A stretch of DNA of 6,768 bases from Flavobacteriaceae bacterium. GTDB taxonomy: Bacteria > Bacteroidota > Bacteroidia > Flavobacteriales > Flavobacteriaceae. The stretch lies in assembly GCA_023700885.1 (NCBI GenBank), contig JAMPYA010000120.1:1-6768 (forward strand). Reading direction: 5' to 3'. Numbering within the stretch: position 1 is the first letter of the stretch; every line of letters starts with the position of its first letter. The position numbers and the translations under genes are program-made. This document shows, piece after piece, positions 5,986 through 6,768 of the stretch. The notes below the pieces were generated by a model that was not told the DNA's origin, did not search any database, and saw only the letters and a list, made by a program, of their open reading frames with translations.

Positions 5986-6768
5986 TTATTCCCCCAAAGG
6001 TATTTTTTTGTCCAAGTACACTTCTTTAAAAATGGTGTCAATAATAGCCTGCTGCTGTCTGATATGCATTTTACTATAACCTGTTGCCGGACTTGCACTT
6101 TCATTGCGCCCAATGTATTTCAATGTTACCTTTGGAAATTTACGATTGATATAAGTCCACGCACCCCTATTTTCAGGTTCTTCTTGTGCCCATATATATT
6201 CTTTAGCACATTTGTATTTTTCAAGCAATTCATTTACTTGTGATGTAGGAAAAGGATACAACTGCTCAATCCGTAAAACAGCGCAGGTATCATCCTTTAA
6301 CTTTAATTTTTCTTCCATAATCTCATAAAATATTTTGCCTGAGCAAAAGACTAGCTTTTGAACCTTTTTGTCAGTAGCCGTTTCATCGTCTAACACTTCC
6401 TGGAAACCACCTGAAGTAAAATCTTTCAAAGAAGAAACACAACTAGGATACCTCAGTAATTTCTTAGGAGTAAAACATATTAAAGGTTTACGAAAATCGC
6501 GTTTTAATTGTCTACGTAGAACATGAAATTGATTTGCCGGCGTGGTACAATTGACTAACTGCATATTATTTTCAGCACATTGTAGCAGAAAACGTTCTAT
6601 ATGCGCACTTGAATGTTCCGGCCCCATACCTTCATAACCATGTGGTAATAATAAAACCAAGCCATTCATTCTTCTCCATTTATATTCGGCAGAGGCGATG
6701 TATTGATCAATAATAATTTGAGCGCCGTTATAAAAATCTCCAAACTGAGCTTCCCAAATCGTCAAAGA
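5986..6768 (-). CDS. sucA: 2-oxoglutarate dehydrogenase E1 component, C-terminal part (partial)
   Basis: This is the thiamine-diphosphate-dependent E1 subunit that decarboxylates 2-oxoglutarate and succinylates the lipoyl arm of SucB. Only the last 260 codons are inside the window, and the frame stays open to the right edge. The TTG at 6763-6765 is an internal Leu codon, not a start. The visible part begins in the conserved SLTIWEAQFGDF segment and continues with GLVLLLPHGYEGMGPEHSSAH, closely matching the transketolase-like pyrimidine-binding domain and the C-terminal domain of SucA. The later segments FCSGKIFYE, RIEQLYPFP, WAQEEPENRGAW and GRNESASPATGYSKMH are also characteristic of the E1 C-terminus. 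SucA is usually over 900 residues, so roughly the last quarter to third is seen. The stop codon is followed 36 bp later by sucB in the same direction. Confidence 0.96.
   Translation of the reverse strand, partial: SLTIWEAQFGDFYNGAQIIIDQYIASAEYKWRRMNGLVLLLPHGYEGMGPEHSSAHIERFLLQCAENNMQLVNCTTPANQFHVLRRQLKRDFRKPLICFTPKKLLRYPSCVSSLKDFTSGGFQEVLDDETATDKKVQKLVFCSGKIFYEIMEEKLKLKDDTCAVLRIEQLYPFPTSQVNELLEKYKCAKEYIWAQEEPENRGAWTYINRKFPKVTLKYIGRNESASPATGYSKMHIRQQQAIIDTIFKEVYLDKKIPLGE

Noticed and set aside
5974..6243. Open frame of 89 codons on the plus strand over the end of sucA
   Set aside because: Antisense to clearly conserved sucA sequence; the Phe- and Cys-rich product resembles nothing known.
1..6768. 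CRISPR arrays, tRNA or rRNA genes, riboswitches
   Set aside because: I saw no regularly spaced repeats, no cloverleaf-like sequence with conserved T-loop bases, and no long structured leader in any gap.

Overview
The window is AT-rich and looks like the chromosome of a member of the Bacteroidota, most probably a marine-type Flavobacteriaceae. Three things point there: AT-rich leaders without Shine-Dalgarno motifs, a perfect Bacteroidota-type -7 promoter box (TAnnTTTG), and the flavobacterial character of the LigA and SucA/SucB proteins. The genus cannot be fixed from the sequence alone.

Layout from left to right. Bases 1-75 hold the end of an unidentified rightward gene. Next is a hairpin with a T-tract on the minus strand, which probably terminates ligA. 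The complete ligA gene (NAD-dependent DNA ligase) follows on the minus strand, 153-2156. A 210-bp divergent intergenic region (2157-2366) carries a perfect Crp/Fnr-geometry palindrome and a Bacteroidota promoter box pointing right. These lead into a three-gene plus-strand cluster at 2367-4433: a type III-like sulfide:quinone oxidoreductase, a DsrC/TusE-family sulfur carrier and a DsrE2-like sulfurtransferase. A very strong, near-symmetrical intrinsic terminator (4449-4480) closes the cluster. After about 200 bp of apparently empty DNA come two convergent minus-strand genes: complete sucB (4684-5949) and the 3' end of sucA (5986-6768, cut by the window edge). These are the E2 and E1 subunits of 2-oxoglutarate dehydrogenase.

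The sulfur cluster is the accessory and most interesting part. The inferred model is that the FAD enzyme oxidises sulfide to persulfide or polysulfide and passes electrons to quinone. The DsrE2-like and TusE-like proteins would then take up or relay sulfane sulfur in the cytoplasm. No dsrAB, soxYZ, hdr, tusA, tusBCD or rhodanese gene lies in the window. The carrier has lost the second redox cysteine of true DsrC, so a single-cysteine persulfide relay or detoxification role is more likely than dissimilatory sulfite chemistry. The upstream palindrome suggests control by a Crp/Fnr-family regulator encoded elsewhere. The cluster sits between two housekeeping loci (ligA and sucAB) with no sign of transposases, tRNAs or attachment sites. 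I see a recognisable but under-characterised sulfur-handling module rather than a wholly new system.
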